Source: Ziziphus jujuba
Taxonomy: Eukaryota; Streptophyta; Magnoliopsida; Rosales; Rhamnaceae
Length of the DNA stretch: 64,000 nucleotides
Assembly: GCF_031755915.1 (NCBI RefSeq)
Contig: NC_083390.1
Coordinates: 14,105,001 to 14,169,000, forward strand
Direction: 5' to 3'
The notes beneath the pieces were generated by a model. That model worked only from the letters and a program-made list of their open reading frames with translations, did no database searches and was not told the origin of the DNA. Positions 12,219 to 23,849 of the stretch are shown piece by piece (position 1 is the first letter of the stretch; each line of letters begins with the position of its first letter). The translations under genes and the position numbers were made by a program.

Positions 12219-12542
12219 TTATATCACAAAAGTAAAGAGGTATTTAATCCTGACTCTTCTTTATCACCTTATAACTGCACTCTTCTCTATCACAAAATCC
12301 AAACCATAGATCGAAAAATATATAACGTACTGGAAATTTTTTGAGGTGATTGAGATAGAAGAATACCGAGCAACTTCCCTTCAACATGCAACAGCATCTT
12401 TTCAATGTCTTCTGTATTTTTTAGAAGTTGGTAAATTTCTTTGGGGTAGCTGGTGGAAAAATTGGGAGAACTTCTATTTATATCTCTCACAAAAAAGTTA
12501 AGAAAAGTAATCAAAAATCCAAATATATAAAAATCAAATACA

Positions 12543-12742
12543 AATTGAATATATCTTTACTTTTAAAGATTTAAAAAAATCATAATTAAATACATTACAA
12601 CTTTTATAAACTTTATCAAAATTTTTAAAAGTTATGATTAAATACCTTTTTACTTTTAAAAGTATATGAAAGTCTATATTTAATACACCAATACTTTTAA
12701 AATCTACTAAAGTCATTAAAAGTTAATATTAAATACATTCCT
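12543..12742. repeat. Periodic subterminal repeats of the Harbinger right end
   Basis: The word ATTAAATAC or ATTTAATAC recurs at about 12584, 12637, 12678 and 12728, that is every 41-53 bp, each flanked by ACTTTTAAAA-type words. The left end at 8073-8250 has the complementary style (GTATTAAAT, AACTTTTAATGACTTT, GACTTTCATAGACTTTC). Subterminal arrays of this kind are common transposase binding regions in DNA transposons; that role is inferred here. Confidence 0.55.
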
Positions 12743-13765
12743 GAAAAAATGATAGCAAAACAATAATTTAAAAAACTGTGACATAATTAGTTTTTGTAAT
12801 AATTAATATGAATACCAATTTAGTAAGTCAATAAAAATTTTGCTTATGAAGTTTTATATATCAATTTAAAAATTGATTTATTTATATTTTAATTTATTTA
12901 AACTTTTAATATATTTTTATATTATATTTTTCAGATTAGCTGGTACTTATTTATTTTATTTTTTTGGGTAATTAAGTTGGTAAAAATTCATTAACGTATA
13001 TGTACTATTATTCTTTACTATGATTTTATCTGCTGTACTTTAACAATGGTGTTATAGCAGGTACACTGATGAATACAGGCACATGCAGTCAACAACTTCA
13101 GAGCAAACTTTAATGCAATTGCCGTTTAAGTATTACAATGCCAAATTTTGGCATTAGTTAATTATTTCTTTAATGATACATTTTAAAATTTTACAATTAC
13201 ATTTTTATCAAATTTTAATAGTGGATCTAATCATAATTAAGTTGAGGAATCCATCGTTTTAACACTATTTTTTAGTTTAGTACTTAAATTAGCTTTTTAA
13301 TTGATAAAAGTATGTCCTTTAATTATTTAATAATATTTATAATATGACAATATTAATTTTTAACATGTATTATTAAAAAAACCAATATTAAAATTTAACA
13401 AAATTATTGATATTATAAAAATGTATTATTAAAAAAACCAATATTAAAATTTAACAAAAATATTGATATTAAAAAAATTAATATTGATATTGACATTTGT
13501 CATTAGAAAGTTCATGTACTCAATGTTAAATTTTAAAAATACATATGGTATAATAATATTTATCATTAAAAATACTTTAAAATATTACTAAAATATTGAA
13601 GATATGCAAGAATGACAAATCATAAATACGGTACTAATTTTAATAAAATGTAATTACTTAATTGTTAAAAATGTATCGAAAATATTAATCTAATAAAAAA
13701 ATATTTATTGTTTTGCTAATTATAACCAGAATATTGATGGAATCCATGTACGTCATGTAGCGATT
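12743..13765. other. AT-rich intergenic DNA with 56-bp tandem duplication
   Basis: No gene is seen. A 56-bp unit beginning TGTATTATTAAAAAAACC at 13366 is repeated at 13422 with few changes. The rest is AT-rich, with the breakpoint of the PHO1 copy B duplication near 13765. Confidence 0.6.
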
Positions 13766-14158
13766 TATAAAACCTCACCACTTTGTTTAGCTCCTCGTCG
13801 AGCCTCCTAAAGTAAACCAGCACGTACTCTCCACCTTCGTCGGAATTCATCAAGAAAATCGTCTCATAACTTTCAGAACCATTCTTGTTCACTGAGTTCA
13901 CCATAATGGGTTGGTTCTCACTGTGTCCTGGAGCTGATGGGCTGGTGGTGTTGTGGTTATTTCGTCTATTTTACAGACCTCTGAAAGATCTGTAAAGCGT
14001 TGGCCTTTGCCTAAGACCGGCCGGAGATACTGTCGGTAGCCGGTTCCTTTGCCTGAAACTTTAACATCCTTCAAAAGAGTTTTCAGAAAACTGTAATCCA
14101 TGTAGACTTCTTGCCATTCCAGCACCATTTCCTTAGCAAATTCCTTCCCAAACTTCAT
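13766..14158 (-). pseudogene. PHO1-like: Truncated second copy of PHO1-like exon 1 (SPX)
   Basis: The start [12 protein letters not shown] and [12 protein letters not shown] matches copy A at 7686. After LLKD one base is missing in an A-run (near 14069), and TAA occurs where copy A has a Leu codon (about 13971-13973), both breaking the SPX frame. Past these, the correct frame resumes with [11 protein letters not shown] and [10 protein letters not shown]. Here a Tyr codon (TAT) stands where copy A has TAG, which shows that copy A carries a derived nonsense change. Homology ends after VRFYKS near 13766, so all downstream exons are absent. This is a partial segmental duplicate, not a gene. Confidence 0.87.
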
Positions 14159-14490
14159 TTTAGGATCTTTCTTGCTTTTGGAAACAATATAGTGAGTGTG
14201 GGCTATATAACTTTGTTTTTGCAGAGAGCAAAGTCAACACGGAAAGAAATGAATAAAAGAATCAAATGCACTAAAACAAACTCAAAAATGAGAGAAGATG
14301 CGCTTAGATAAAACGTCATGAATTTATATATATAGCGAGAGAGAGAGAGAGAGAGAAAGAGTCTTCTGCTTCGAGTTCAGGTGAAAATGCTTTTAACAAT
14401 TTTCAAAGGCTTTAGTCAGATCAAGTATTTTCAACAAATAGATTTGTTTTATACAGAGTATGCATAATTCATTTTGCCAAATTTATTACG
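14159..14490 (-). promoter_or_regulatory. Duplicated PHO1-like upstream flank with (GA)n
   Basis: It is homologous to 7687-8050. It includes a GA microsatellite at about 14337-14357 not expanded in copy A, and the shared 'tttagtcagatcaagtatt' and 'gatttgttttata' blocks. Homology fades near 14490. Just beyond are short direct repeats of 'aacagtgtgacataa'. Confidence 0.6.
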
Positions 14491-14922
14491 AACAGTGTGA
14501 CATAACAATAATTTAAAGAACAGTGTGACATAATTTAAAGAACAGTGTGATAGCAAAACATGCAATATAAAGAAAGAAATTTTATAAGTATTTCAATAAT
14601 AATCTCTATTTGTTCTTTTTTTTTTAATTTTATTATTAATTATTCTTGTTAAATCTGAACATTATTCTATAAAGTATTGTAATAGTAGTTTTGCAACTTA
14701 TAATGCATTTTACATTTGACGAATAAATCAATTATGCATTTTTAAAAAGTTAAATAAAAAATGGATTGAAACTTATATTTATTTTTGGCCTTTAAAATGG
14801 AGAGCATGTGATAACAAATAGTGAATCGGAACGCTATTTTTTTTATGAACCTTTTTTTTTTTTTTTTTTAACTGGAGAATTATTGGGACGATGTTAGTCT
14901 CTATAAACAACGTTAATCATAT

Positions 14923-14958
<36 letters not shown>

Positions 14959-15862
14959 TGTCATTTGTCCTAAAAGTTAGCACAATGGCTCAAGGATATA
15001 CGTAAGGCAGATGAGACACTTTCATGAAAAATATTATTTTTGATATCTGTGACTTTATCCATAAAATTTATTTATACGTTACTTAACAATTTAATAAGTG
15101 TTTAAAAAGATTTATTTTTTTAATTTAATTTTTTTATGATAAAAAATAATAAAAAAATTAAATGAAGAAATAATTAGCAATTACCATAGAAAATGATAAA
15201 TAAAAAAACAAAAAAACAGAACGAAACAAAACTCTACAATATTACATATACGTAGGGTTAATAAAATCGAGGTTAATAAAATCCATACTCCCAATTTAAA
15301 TAACTCCTACCATTGACTTTCTAGCAGATGAATGATAAAACAGTAAAATCCCATAATAATATAATAGTGGTGCCAAATATATGTTTCAACATAGGTACCA
15401 ATTTTTATATGTAAATATTTGATTTAATTTATGTTTAGTTATACTTGATCATCTTTTCAAAGATTTTCTTATGCATAATTAGGTTATATTATAATATTAA
15501 TCAATTAAATATATCAATATATAACAATTTGTATATTTTGGTAGATTTATTTGATAGTTATTATCTATAGTATTACTATATTAGAAAAACAATTGAAAGA
15601 AAACTACGAATACAAAATTGTTTAGTAAATGCTTAATGTGATAAATATTATGACAATATTTAAGTGATTTGTATTAGACTTTGTTATCCATTGAAGAATT
15701 TTTTTTAATCTATATTTAATTTATATAAAATTTTAATCAATCATATATTGCCATATTATTTGGCTAAATGACTTTGATAAACAATTTAATGCCCCTTGCA
15801 ATGCTGTAAAAAATAAAAAATATATATATAAAGCTTGTTTCTTTTTTTTTTAATTTTATTTT
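14491..15862. other. AT-rich intergenic DNA, no gene seen
   Basis: Only low-complexity DNA is visible: a T-run near 14850, a (TA)n tract at about 14926-14956 and short repeats such as 'gttaataaaatc' near 15255. No open frame resembles a known protein. Confidence 0.6.
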
Positions 15863-16215
15863 CAGAAGCTTTTTGCTAAGTAAAACATGAATTAGAGATG
15901 TATTGGATGTATCACTTTGCAAGTTTTAATTAACAAAAAGCTTTTAATTTTTTTTCTTTTAAAAAAGTAACCTTGTTGCTTTTTTTTTTTTTTTTTTTAA
16001 ATTTTCAAAAGCTTTTTGCTAAGTAAAACATGAATTAAGGATGTATTGGATGTATCACTTTGCAAGTTTTAATTAACAAAAAGCTTTCAATTTTTTTTCT
16101 TTTAAAAGTAACCTTGTTGTTTTTTTTTTTTTTTTTAATTTTCAAAAGCTTTTTGCTAATTAAAACATGCTTTTTGCTAATTAAAACACGAATTGGATGT
16201 ATCACTTTCCAAGCC
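15863..16215. repeat. Tandem repeat, about 140-bp unit, 2.5 copies
   Basis: Units start with CAGAAGCTTTTTGCTAAG or CAAAAGCTTTTTGCTAA at 15863, 16006 and 16143 (spacing 143 and 137). Each contains 'atgtattggatgtatcactttgcaag' in parts and an internal T-run of variable length. The third unit is truncated and has an internal 23-bp duplication of the GCTTTTTGCTAATTAAAACA block. Confidence 0.88.
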
Positions 16216-17840
16216 TACCATTTTTTTCTCTTATTATTTTTTAAAATTCGTCCCACCTTCAACGTTTATTTTTGTTTTTTAGAAATATTCAACTCTTTTG
16301 TTTTATACTAGGAAAAGTCGCTCACATGAATCCAGTGAGACATTGAAAAACGTGTTGAATTTGAAAATAGAGCTTCATTGATTTTTATGTTTTTAGGAAT
16401 TTTGCTCCAAGCTTTTAGATTGTAACTTCTCGGAAATAATATTCCAATAATGCACTCGTCAACATGGCTTTTAGAAGGTGATAGTTTTTTGAAGCACAGC
16501 TTACGCAAACAAGTATTCGTCAAAATCTTTCACCCAAGAAAAAATGCACTTGTTAGGTCATTGTCCAAACAAAAAAAGAACAAAACTACAAATTAATCTT
16601 AATTTAATACAAAAATTGAAGAGATCCACGCTGTAAGAAAATTGAGTACAAAAATTTAAACCCGGAGTTTACATCTCTTTCAAGGAAGAAAAAAAAAATT
16701 ACATCTCCAAAAGCAAAATATATATGTTTTAAAATTGGATTAATATCATATGGACTCTCTCTAATTTACTCTTATTTATAAAAATATCCTATGATTTAAA
16801 ACACCTCTTACATAGGTAATTAACTTCCGTCTAAAATAATTTTTCTTTACCACATGGCATTATAAAATGACTCAAATACCGTTGCAATTAAAAAAAAAAT
16901 GATATTCATATGCACACTTTTATTTATTAATATTTCAGCAAATACTATTATGATAAAAAAGTATATATGTTATAATTTTATTAATTTACTATTCTCATAT
17001 TTTATTACATTATTTTAATTTTTAATACATAATTTCCATTTTTCTACCATATACAAATGGAGAAAAAATTGTGCATTTTAAATGTTTTACAACTTATTTA
17101 TTTTCCTTTTTTCATAATTATTTTTTTTTACTCTCCTTCTTTCAACTTATTTTTACTTTGTTTTAACTTATTTTTTCACTAATTATCATTTCCTTTGCCT
17201 CTAGCATTTTTGTTTTCCTTTTTTTTTTTTTAATTTTCCTTTTTTTTTTGAAACTCCATTACAATTTTTGACCCAAAAAAAAAAAAAAACTCCATTACAA
17301 TTTTCTTTTTATTTTTGTTATTGATCTAATTTGTGCATAATAATAGGGAATACATAATATATGAGAAAATGTGGGGAAAAAAGAAAGGATATGTTATCGA
17401 AAAAATCTAATAAAAAATAGACGTCAACCATAAATTTTTTTTACCCAGTTGAGATCAATCACAAACAAAAACAAAGAAGAAAATGAAAAAAAAAAAAATT
17501 TGTTCTTAATACCCAAAAAGAATAAGTCACATTTCTTTGATGTATCCGTGCTTCAGATTACAAAGCCACAATCCCATTAAATTCCCCATCCAACATATAG
17601 AAGAAGAATAATAAACAGCAAACAAGAACTCAAAATCATTAAAAATAACAAAAATAAAATTGAAAAAAAAGGGGGAAAAAAAAAAAGTTCTCCATTATAG
17701 CTCGGTCTGTAACTTGGCTTTAAGACCCCCAAGAGGAAATTGATTTCCTAAGGAGCTGACTAATTATCAATTACCAACTAGGATTGCTGTTCAGATTTGA
17801 GGAATTCGGAAAAGAAAAGAAAAAGAGAAGAAATAAATAT
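16216..17840. other. AT-rich intergenic DNA, no gene seen
   Basis: Several T- and A-runs and a local duplication of 'aaactccattacaattttt' near 17250-17300 are the only structures noted. The segment ends at the target site of the LTR element that begins at 17846. Confidence 0.55.
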
Positions 17841-17845
17841 AGTAC
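17841..17845. repeat. Target site duplication, left copy (AGTAC)
   Basis: AGTAC directly precedes the left LTR, and the same five bases directly follow the right LTR at 28125-28129. A perfect pair indicates that both ends belong to one insertion and that no recombination has exchanged flanks since. Confidence 0.93.
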
Positions 17846-18542
17846 TGTATGGGTAAAATAATTCGATAGGAACATGTCGCAGAATACGTCAGCAAAGTTT
17901 ATCTAGTAAGCAGCCACATCAGCAGTAATATCCTAATAGTGACAATATCTCGGTTAAGAAGGGGACCGCATGGGTCAAAAGCCCGATGTATCCGAGATAA
18001 TTAACTTTGGATTTATTAGTCGAGACAAATTGTCCGAAGGCAAGATATGATGAGGCAAGATCTGATATAAAAAAAAAGAACTACTTGAAATCCGAAAGAA
18101 GCACAGAAACAAAAGAATGCATGAGTAAATATTGGGATTTCTGAATCCTAAAGGAAAGAGGAATATAATCAAGATAGATCAAGATCTCGCAGAATCATTT
18201 CAAACAGAATTCAAACGGAGTACAAATCGGGTCAATAGAACCCTCAAAATCTTCCCAAGAATATGCTTCAAATTGGTTCAAAAACATATTCAAATGGTTA
18301 TAAAGGTGACAATGGCACCCCCATTCAAGGTACGCTAAAAAATATAAAAACTACAGTTATTTTCACATCAACTGTGAGTTCATAATCTGACTTGAGTATC
18401 GGAGTGCCTTTGGCCAGTACCACACTGGTGCCAAGGTTACCTTTGCTCTTTAGTCCCTTGTTTTGCAGTTCCATATCGTGCATGTCGATTGCCACATCAG
18501 CATTTTGCCTAGCTGGAAGCTATCCAAATTTAAGCATCAACA
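17846..18542 (+). repeat. 5' LTR of the Tat-like element
   Basis: The LTR is 697 bp, TG...CA bounded. A TATAAAGG box at 18299-18306 followed by a conserved GTGACAATGGCACCC stretch is shared with the 3' LTR and is the likely promoter and start region. It has about 24 extra bases near 18143-18170 ('tcctaaaggaaagaggaa') absent from the 3' LTR. The primer binding site just inside (GATCGGCATGCCAGG) was not matched to a specific tRNA. Confidence 0.92.
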
Positions 18543-18603
18543 GATCGGCATGCCAGGTAGAGGGGAGGGAACAATAAACAAAAAGATCTGTTGAGGATTT
18601 TGG

Positions 18604-19310
18604 CAATGGCTTCCCACGATAATCCCACCCAAGGCAAGCAAATTTTTGCTCTACAGACCGAAGTGGAATCACTCCAATCAAAAGCCCAAGAAATGGCAAC
18701 CATGTATGAACAAACACAGAAAGTGAATCAAGAGTTGATGCAACAACTACAACAATTATTTCCCCTTACGGGAGTAGGAAGAGAAGAAGTACAACAAGAG
18801 CAGCAGTGAGACGTAAGTCGAGACAAGTCAAATGAAGACAGACTGTCAAAATCTCAACCACTTCGTAGCATCACCATAAAAAGTCATAACAATAAAGAAC
18901 GAAAAAGGAGACACGACCAGAATGAAGGGACTTCAAAAATGAAGAAACCAAATCAGGAAGAAAAAGAATATTTGAGAGAAATAGTATAAGAAGAGGTCAA
19001 AAGACAAAAAGATGTGGCCCAGTTTGACCAACTATGGGTCTTAAACCTGGTGCATACTCCATTCGTCAGATGGATAGCCGAGACAAATCTACCATCTCGA
19101 TTCATTCCTCCAAAATTCAATCTTTATGATGGTACATCTGACCCATTGGAGCATTTGACACAGTATCGTCATGTTATGTTCCCACTCAGGTTACCCCATG
19201 ATAGAAGAGAAGCCATAATGCACAAAATTTTTGCTACAAGTCTCAAGGGAGCTGCACTGACTTGGTTTGACAATCTCAAACTAAAGTTGATTCATTCTTT
19301 CGAAAAACCA
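18604..19310 (+). pseudogene. gag: gag of the Tat-like element, truncated
   Basis: Gag builds the particle in which the RNA is copied. An N-terminal coiled-coil-like part starts MASHDNPTQGKQIF and is Gln-rich (QELMQQLQQL). A TGA at 18808 and a TAA near 18987 interrupt the basic linker. The capsid-like core follows from about 19014: FIPPKFNLYDGTSDPLEHL, then SLKGAALTWFDNL. The core breaks off after SFEKPF at about 19310, where the reading frame continues directly into the region before reverse transcriptase. The zinc knuckle and protease are therefore deleted. Confidence 0.85.
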
Positions 19311-21190
19311 TTTCGGGGAACATTGTTTCTAAAAGAGAGAAGACATTGTTTTGCTTGGGATGTTTTAGACATGGAAGGAATTGATCTAGAAGTGATCACG
19401 CATAAGCTGAATGTAGATCCGAATCATAAGCCAGTGAAACAGAAGAGAAGGAAATCCACCCCTGAAAGAAGTCAAATCATAATGAAGAAATTCAAAAGCT
19501 AGAAGATAATGGACTCATCCGGGCAGTCTATTATCTAGAATGGCTAGCAAACATGGTGGTAATAATGAAAAAGAATGGAAAGCTATAAGCCTGCATTGAC
19601 TTTACCTACCTGAATAAGGCTTGTCCAAAAGACAGTTTCCCTCTTCCGAATGATCGAAACCTTGATAGATGCAATAGTTGGCCATGAGATGCTAAGTTTT
19701 TTAGATGCTTATTCAGGGTATAATCAAATCCTAATGCATCCGGAGGATCAAGAGAAGACTTCGTTCGTAACAGACCGAGGAATATACTGTTATAAGGTAA
19801 TGCCCTTTGGACTTAAAAATGCAAGTGCGACTTATCATAGACTGGTGAATAAGATGTTCAAAGATCAAATTGGAAAAACGATGGAAGTGTACATAGATGA
19901 TTATTTAGATCATTCGGGGCAAACCTTTGATGTATTAGAGAAATACAGGATGAAGTTAAACCCAACAAAGTGCACCTTTGGAGTACAAGAGGAATGTTCC
20001 TCAGTCATATTGTTACTCAAAGAGGGATCAAAGCAAATCTGAAACAAATTAAAGCGTTAATCGACATGCCCTTACCTCAGACCAAAAAAGAAATGATGAA
20101 ATTGAACGGAAGAATCCCAGCTCTAAGCCGATTCATATTAAGGTCCTCAAACAGAAGTTATAAATTTTTCAACTTCCTGAAAGGATGTAAAGATTTTGTT
20201 TGGACCGACGATTGCGAAGCAGCGTTTCAAGAGTTGAAGGAGTATCTCAGTTCACCTCCTCTTTTAGTAAAACCAAATCCCAGAGATGTGCTTGAATTGT
20301 ACCTTGCAGTATCGGACAAAGCAATTAGTTCGATATTAACAAAAACTGAAGGTAGAAAGCAATATCTATTTTTCTACATCAGCAAAATTTTGTCAGATGC
20401 GGAAACCCGATACACAAACATGGAGAAACTGGTATTAGCACTAGTAACGACAGTCCAAAAGATCAAGCCATACTTCCAAAGCAACAAAGTGGAGGCCGTA
20501 TTAGCATACCCTATACGGTCTCTGCTGCATAAGCTTGATTTAGCAAGACGAATGGCAATGTGGGCAGCGGAACTTGCAGACCACAGGATTGAATATGTTC
20601 CAAAATCGACTATTAAATCTCAAATATTAGCTGATTTTATAGTCGAGTTTGCAATATTCAAAATAGAGTCACAAGAAGTGCTCGAGCAGAGAAGCTCTGA
20701 ATTATGGAACCTGTTCATAGATGGATCTTCAAATGAAAAGGGTTCGGGAGTAAGAATACTACTAAAAATGCCAATCGGAGAGCTTATTGAACATTCTCTC
20801 CGTTTCGGATTTTAAGCCTCAAACAATGAGGCGGAGTATGAGGCTTTGATTGCAGCGTTGAATTTGGCTCACAAGTTTGGAGCACAGAGACTGAAGATAC
20901 ACAGTGACTCGGCACTAGTGGCAAATCAAGTAAATGGAAATTTCTCGGCTACTAACCCCATGATGGCAGCATACTTACAAAAGGTTAAACAGCTGATTGG
21001 AAAATTCAAGGATATCGAGATAAAGCAACTACTGAGGGATGAAAATAGCCATGCGGATGCTCTAGCAAATATAGCATCCTCTGTCAAAACCAATCGTAAG
21101 AGAACTATCCCTATAGAATATCTTTCGGAAAAAAGTATATCTGAGAAAGAAAATCTCTCGGTAACTAATCAGATGGAAGAGAAAAGTTAG
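19311..21190 (+). pseudogene. pol: Reverse transcriptase and RNase H of the Tat-like element
   Basis: Copies element RNA to DNA. The pre-RT motif FAWDVLDMEGID is at about 19350. RT blocks follow: DFTYLNKACPKDSFPLP, then in a shifted frame FLDAYSGYNQILMHPEDQEK, KVMPFGLKNASATYH, and the catalytic box as YIDD near 19894. About 25 residues after YIDD are missing. A further shift leads into the thumb and first RNase H region (VWTDDCEAAFQELKEYL; AETRYTNMEKL; HRIEYVPK). A second RNase H follows: FIDGSSNEKGSG, then after a TAA at 20813, NNEAEYEALIAAL, HSDSALVANQV and DENSHADALA. Two RNase H-like blocks in tandem fit the Tat lineage. Confidence 0.87.
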
Positions 21191-22424
21191 ATGACATCAA
21201 TCTTTGAATATATTGATAGTGGGGTTTAACCATCAGATAAATCCAAAGTAAGGAAATTAAGAATGAGATCAGCCAAATATTGTATCCTCAGAGGAGAACT
21301 TTACAGAAGATCATACTTAGGGCCGCTACTGAAATGTCTGGGACCAGCGGCAGTGTTAAAAGTTATGGCCGAAGTCCATGAAGGCCATTGCAGCAATCAT
21401 TCTAGAGGAAGAGCACTGGGAAGAAAAAGAAAGCTACACGGTTTCTAGTGGCCGACCATGATGAAAGATTGCGAAAGGTACGTAACGGAATGTGATAAAT
21501 GTCAGAGGTTTGTTCCTCTACATTACGTACTAGCGAATGAACTCATACATGTGTCAAGTCCCTGGCCTTTCATCCAATGGGGACTTGATATAATGGGTCC
21601 CTTTCCTATGGCAATGAGACAATGGAAATTCATCTTGGTAGCAACTGCTTATTTCTCAAAATGGATTGAAGCTTAAGCCTACCCAAAAATCAAAGAGTCT
21701 TATTTAATAAATTTCTTATGGAAATTTATCATATGCAGGTTTGGTTTACCGAAGTTGTTAATCTTTGATAATGGGTCCCAGTTTATCAGCAAAGGGTTCA
21801 AAAATTTCTACAAGGCATGGAAGATAGAGCTCCGATACTCCTCACCAAGACATCCACAAGGAAATGGCCAGGCATAAGCATCAAATAAGAGTATATTGAA
21901 TACTCTAAAAAAGTGACTGGAGGATTCGAAAGGACTATGGGCAGAAGAACTCCTAGGAGTCTTATGGGCTTATAGAACAACAATCTGAACCCTAATAAAT
22001 CAAACCCCATTTTCTCTCATCTATGGAACCGAAACATTCATTCCTACAGAGATATCAGAAAGGAATTTGCATACAAGTGGGAACCTCGGACAGCGTAATG
22101 ATCAGTTAATGAGTCAAGAGCTTGATGAAATGAGAGAAGCTGCTTTTATTACACTTTCACAATATCAACAAATAGTAGCAAAACATTATAATTCGACAGT
22201 CAAACCACGGATCTTGTGAGACGGGGACTTAGTCCTCATGAAAATTTTTCATGGGAATGAAAAGCCTAACGTTGGAAAGTTAGGACCGAACTGGGAAGGA
22301 CCCTACAAAATTACCTCGATCATTCGGCCAGGAACATATAAAATTCAAAGTCTCAAGGGAAAAGCTATCCCTAGTAATTAGCATTCGGATAATTTGAGAA
22401 TTTATCATTCAACATCATTTTTCT
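21191..22424 (+). pseudogene. int: Integrase of the Tat-like element
   Basis: Joins the DNA copy to the genome. The zinc-binding HHCC module is seen as VHEGHCSNH and CDKCQRF. The catalytic core has WGLDIMGPFP (first D) and IFDNGSQFIS (second D). The third catalytic residue, Glu in the family motif after PQGNGQA, is here TAA at 21875-21877. Further in-frame stops occur after the first zinc ligands (21447), after SKWIEA (21674), and later in TLKK, YRTT and KPRIL contexts. Several are TGA where the family has Arg or Trp, as expected of cytosine deamination. The C-terminal part LGPNWEGPYKI and the end HSTSFF are recognisable. Confidence 0.87.
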
Positions 22425-23818
22425 GAAATTGAAAAGCTACAAAATGTAATCAACGTATTTGCATTCCCTGAAAGTAAAAAAATTGCAGCAGAATTTATTC
22501 AAACACAACAGAAGTAAAGAAAGAAGAAAGTTTATTTATTCTCAAATGAAATTTACAGGAAAAAGCTACAAAACCCAAACCGCTGGGTAGACATCGAATA
22601 AACTTATACATCGGAAAAGTGAAATAAATATTTTCATGCCTTCTACGACTTTCCAACTTGGATGAGAAAGGGAAAAAAAGAAGCCGATATTTCATGTCTT
22701 CTATGGCTTTCATTCCAGACGGGTAGAAAAGAAAGGAGAACCTCTTTGCTGAATAAATCCCTCAGAAGATGAAAGACCCAAAACCAATGTTAACGCTGCC
22801 TTCTTGTATGGTAAAAATACTTCCCTCGCACTTCCGGAAGGAGTGGGAAATATTTTTTATCTAAATTCTCTGAACTCCAGCAATGGTCATGCTGGCATTC
22901 ATAGGACAGGGGGAAGGTTTCCTAGAAGAAAAGTGCAGTAAAACCATCCACACTCTCCACTGGAATAACTGGCCACCCAAGAGGACCGGAAACCTTGTTA
23001 CAAGTCTCCGATTGTTGAGATCAACATTGTCAGTACCCAAAGGCAGTCACTGAGGGAATAAGGTCATCAGTGCCAGCATCTCCTGAACAACCTCACAATA
23101 CAGTGGAGATGCAGAAGATACAGGTAATGATGATCTCATTGCCTAAGTAAGCCAAGAAAACCCAGAATAACCACTTTTTTCTTATTTTTTGAGATTAAGA
23201 AAAGAGATCAAATTGGAAGGCGTGTTGAAAATGCAAGAAGTCACACCTTATTTATAATAAAAGGATGAACCACCTCCATCCCACCTTTCGCGTGACTTTC
23301 AGATCTACGGCTTGAAAAGTATCTAGAGAAAAGAGAAAGAAGATTTGTTCCATACACGTAAGTGATATCTTTTTCACACTATAAGTAACGTACATCTTTT
23401 CATATCCAGATAAGCATATCTCTTGCAATAATTATCTTCTAATGGTGATAAATGAGAATTAAATGATCCATAGAAAAAATCATGACACTTCGATATTATC
23501 AAAAGAAGATATTTGAAACGTCACGTATAAGGAGGGCTTGATCCACATGCAAAGGTTTCGAATTTTGTAAAAAATTACAAGCTAGTCTCGGACTAATATC
23601 ATTGGGGATAAATCGGCCAATACACATCAAGCTGAGCATAATCCGACTTCTGCCGAACAATCCAAACAGATCTGTCGTAATCTAACTCCTTGACGTACAC
23701 TCACCGAACAAAAGATAGCTTTGCCCAAACCAACAGAGCTCTAAGTAAAGCTTCGATTAGCATGGTAAATAATAGTTTAGCTCACATGTAACAGCCGAAA
23801 TCACTTGGCTAAAGGCAA

Positions 23819-23849
<31 letters not shown>

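Larger units (their letters stand above)
8073..12742 (-). mobile_element. PIF/Harbinger DNA transposon, damaged
   Basis: The element contains the two divergent genes of this superfamily: a DDE transposase and a Myb/SANT-like DNA-binding protein, both here on the minus strand. The left end is GGGGGGTGTATTAAAT directly after TAA, as expected for a TWA target site. The right end carries the complementary form (ATTAAATAC and TTTAATACACC on the plus strand) and the shared subterminal phrase AACTTTTAATGACTT. The exact right border could be 12742 or near 12690 because the terminal motif is repeated there. Length of about 4.7 kb fits autonomous plant members, but both genes carry stops or shifts, so it cannot move on its own. 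Confidence 0.72.

Noticed and set aside
12290..12514. 74-residue minus-strand open frame in the right part of the Harbinger element
   Set aside because: Composition looks protein-like in places (EIYQLLKNTEDIEKMLL), but I recognise no family and it lies next to subterminal repeats; not supportable as a gene.
18543..18565. Primer binding site after the 5' LTR
   Set aside because: The sequence directly inside the LTR could not be matched with confidence to the 3' end of a known plant tRNA, so no separate feature was made.
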